Source: Armatimonadota bacterium (lineage in GTDB: Bacteria; Sysuimicrobiota; Sysuimicrobiia; Sysuimicrobiales; Humicultoraceae). Taken from it: a stretch of DNA of 5,775 nucleotides. Below, piece by piece: positions 4,656 through 5,775 of this stretch. The position numbers were made by a program, and so were the translations under genes. How positions within the stretch are numbered: position 1 is the stretch's first letter; each line of letters begins with the position of its first letter. The stretch is taken from contig JACQHU010000128.1 of the NCBI GenBank assembly GCA_016198805.1, positions 1 through 5,775 of the forward strand, in the 5' to 3' direction. Under the pieces are notes generated by a model, which did not search any database, had not been told where the DNA came from, and worked only from the letters and a program-made list of their open reading frames with translations.

Positions 4656-5775
4656 GGAAACCGGGCCTCCTCGCACCCGTGCAGGGTGATGCGCCGTCTG
4701 GGGGCCACCGTCACGTCCTCCAGCGGACGAAGGTTTCGGCAGATCGCCTGGATGTCAATACGGTGCCTGGTTGGGTGCTCGTCGACGTACACCACGCGCC
4801 GGCCCGTCCATTCATCCCGCCGCTGCCACAGAAGAAACGCGCCCTGAAAAGCCGTCACAGGTACGCGCTCGCGCAGGTGGTAGGCCAGATGACTGGCGGT
4901 CTGATAGCCTTCCGCCACGATCAGCGCCGGCGGATCGCCCGCCATCGCCTGACGCCCGGCAGCCGCCGCGACCCGCTCCCAGTGTCCGATCCCGTCCCGG
5001 ATGCGCACCGTCCCCCAGGGGGTGAGCCCGGCCGTGAGCAGGACGACCGTTGCCAGGGCCGTCGCGCCCAGTGCCGCCCGCAGCAGGCGCGGCCGCTTCA
5101 CCTGCCACTGCGGCCACAGCGCGCCGAGCGCCAGCGCCGCGGCAAGATACGCCGGCCCCGGCCAGTGAGGCCGGGCGAATCCTCCCGGCGCACCCACCAG
5201 CGTCGCGGCAAACATGGGAAGGCTCATCCAGGCCAGATAGCGCCAGGGCGCCTCCCGGAAACGGCCTGCCGCCGCGATCGCAGCGGCCACCAGGACGGGA
5301 ACCACAGCGCCGTAATAGACGAGCTGCGCCCCGGCAAAGATCAGCAGGCTACCCACAGCGGACGGCGCTTCAACCCAGCGGTCGCGGTTGAAGGTTACAT
5401 CCAGCGTGAACCAGTCGTGCCGGATGTTCCAGAGCACCACCGGCGCAAAGAGCGCGGCGGCGAGCAGCGCGCCCAGGTAGAACGCCGGCTCCCGTAGCGG
5501 GCGGCGCCAGGATCCCCACAGCCACGCGCCCCCCAGGCCGGCAATGAAACCCAGCGCCGTGAGTTTGCTGAGCAGCGCCAGACCGGCCAGGGCGCCTACC
5601 ACCGGCCACCACCATCCGCCCTGTTGTAGGGCCCGCCACCCGGCCCACAGCGCCAGGACCCAGAAGAAGGCCAGCGGCACATCGGGAAACGCGAAGACGG
5701 TCCCGAGCGCGAACGCCGGGAGGATCGCCACCAGCAGCGCGCTGCGGACGGCGGCGTCGCGGCCGAAGAGCTCAC
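4652..5775 (-). CDS. GT39 (ArnT/PMT-like) membrane glycosyltransferase, C-terminal part
   Basis: The frame is open to the right edge, so the 373 visible residues lack the true N-terminus; the GTG at 5731 is an internal codon, not the start. Family members are usually about 480-550 residues. These multi-spanning inner-membrane enzymes transfer sugars from polyprenyl-phosphate donors to lipids or proteins. Matching features, numbered from the first visible codon, are: LFGRDAAVRSALLVAILPAF (2-21), FPDVPLAFFWVLALW (29-43), VGALAGLALLSKLTALGFIAGL (59-80), PVVLWNIRHDWFTL (111-124) and GFARPHWPGPAYLAAALALG (198-217). About seven or eight hydrophobic segments are visible, followed by a soluble C-terminal domain from about residue 255. 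The catalytic acidic residues of the first external loop lie before the window edge. Its stop codon overlaps the -35 box of the tRNA promoter. Donor and acceptor cannot be assigned. Confidence 0.88.
   Translation of the reverse strand, partial: ELFGRDAAVRSALLVAILPAFALGTVFAFPDVPLAFFWVLALWAGWRALQQGGWWWPVVGALAGLALLSKLTALGFIAGLGGAWLWGSWRRPLREPAFYLGALLAAALFAPVVLWNIRHDWFTLDVTFNRDRWVEAPSAVGSLLIFAGAQLVYYGAVVPVLVAAAIAAAGRFREAPWRYLAWMSLPMFAATLVGAPGGFARPHWPGPAYLAAALALGALWPQWQVKRPRLLRAALGATALATVVLLTAGLTPWGTVRIRDGIGHWERVAAAAGRQAMAGDPPALIVAEGYQTASHLAYHLRERVPVTAFQGAFLLWQRRDEWTGRRVVYVDEHPTRHRIDIQAICRNLRPLEDVTVAPRRRITLHGCEEARFP

Noticed and set aside
4679..5497. Open plus-strand frame of 272 codons opposite the GT39 gene
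   Set aside because: The composition (Arg, Pro, Gln, Gly) is that of an antisense shadow, and the minus strand carries a recognisable membrane glycosyltransferase across the whole span.
1..5775. CRISPR array, riboswitch, rRNA or IS element
   Set aside because: No regularly spaced repeats, no recognised riboswitch or rRNA sequence, and no transposase gene were seen.

Overview
The window is very GC-rich (about two-thirds G+C by eye) and tightly packed. GTG starts sit behind good Shine-Dalgarno sites, and the one tRNA gene encodes its own CCA end. This fits a GC-rich bacterium. The combination of a DUF885 protein, an M29 aminopeptidase, a nitroreductase, a GT39 membrane glycosyltransferase and a solo HNH endonuclease is what I would expect from an uncultured soil or groundwater lineage (Rokubacteria-like, Methylomirabilota-like or similar). 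The sequence alone does not fix the phylum.

Layout, left to right. Positions 1-783 (minus) hold the N-terminal part of a DUF885 protein that runs off the left edge. Positions 889-1161 (plus) hold a small acidic orphan protein, the only plus-strand gene. Positions 1174-2277 (minus) encode an M29-family metallo-aminopeptidase and 2351-3025 (minus) a nitroreductase. A possible 25-codon ORF (2274-2351) touches both and would bridge the gap between them. Positions 3037-4245 (minus) encode an HNH endonuclease. Positions 4246-4536 are non-coding. Positions 4537-4612 (minus) are tRNA-Val(CAC) with a near-consensus sigma70 promoter. Positions 4652-5775 (minus) are the C-terminal part of a GT39-type glycosyltransferase that runs off the right edge.

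The most unusual feature concerns the HNH gene. A perfect 20-bp palindrome (AACTCGGTCCGGACCGAGTT) occurs twice, once inside the last codons of the gene (3096-3115) and once about 200 bp upstream of its start (4449-4468), next to the tRNA. The two copies bracket a unit of about 1.37 kb whose only gene is the endonuclease. This could be a small endonuclease-driven mobile cassette, or a nuclease with its own binding sites. Neither idea can be settled from this window.

How the genes fit together: HNH, nitroreductase and the M29 peptidase lie head to tail on one strand with stop/Shine-Dalgarno overlap or very short gaps, so co-transcription is plausible. The nitroreductase-peptidase pair, with the divergently placed DUF885 protein (a family that includes putative zinc peptidases), looks like ordinary catabolic housekeeping. 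The HNH gene looks like an insertion between that group and the tRNA/GT39 region.
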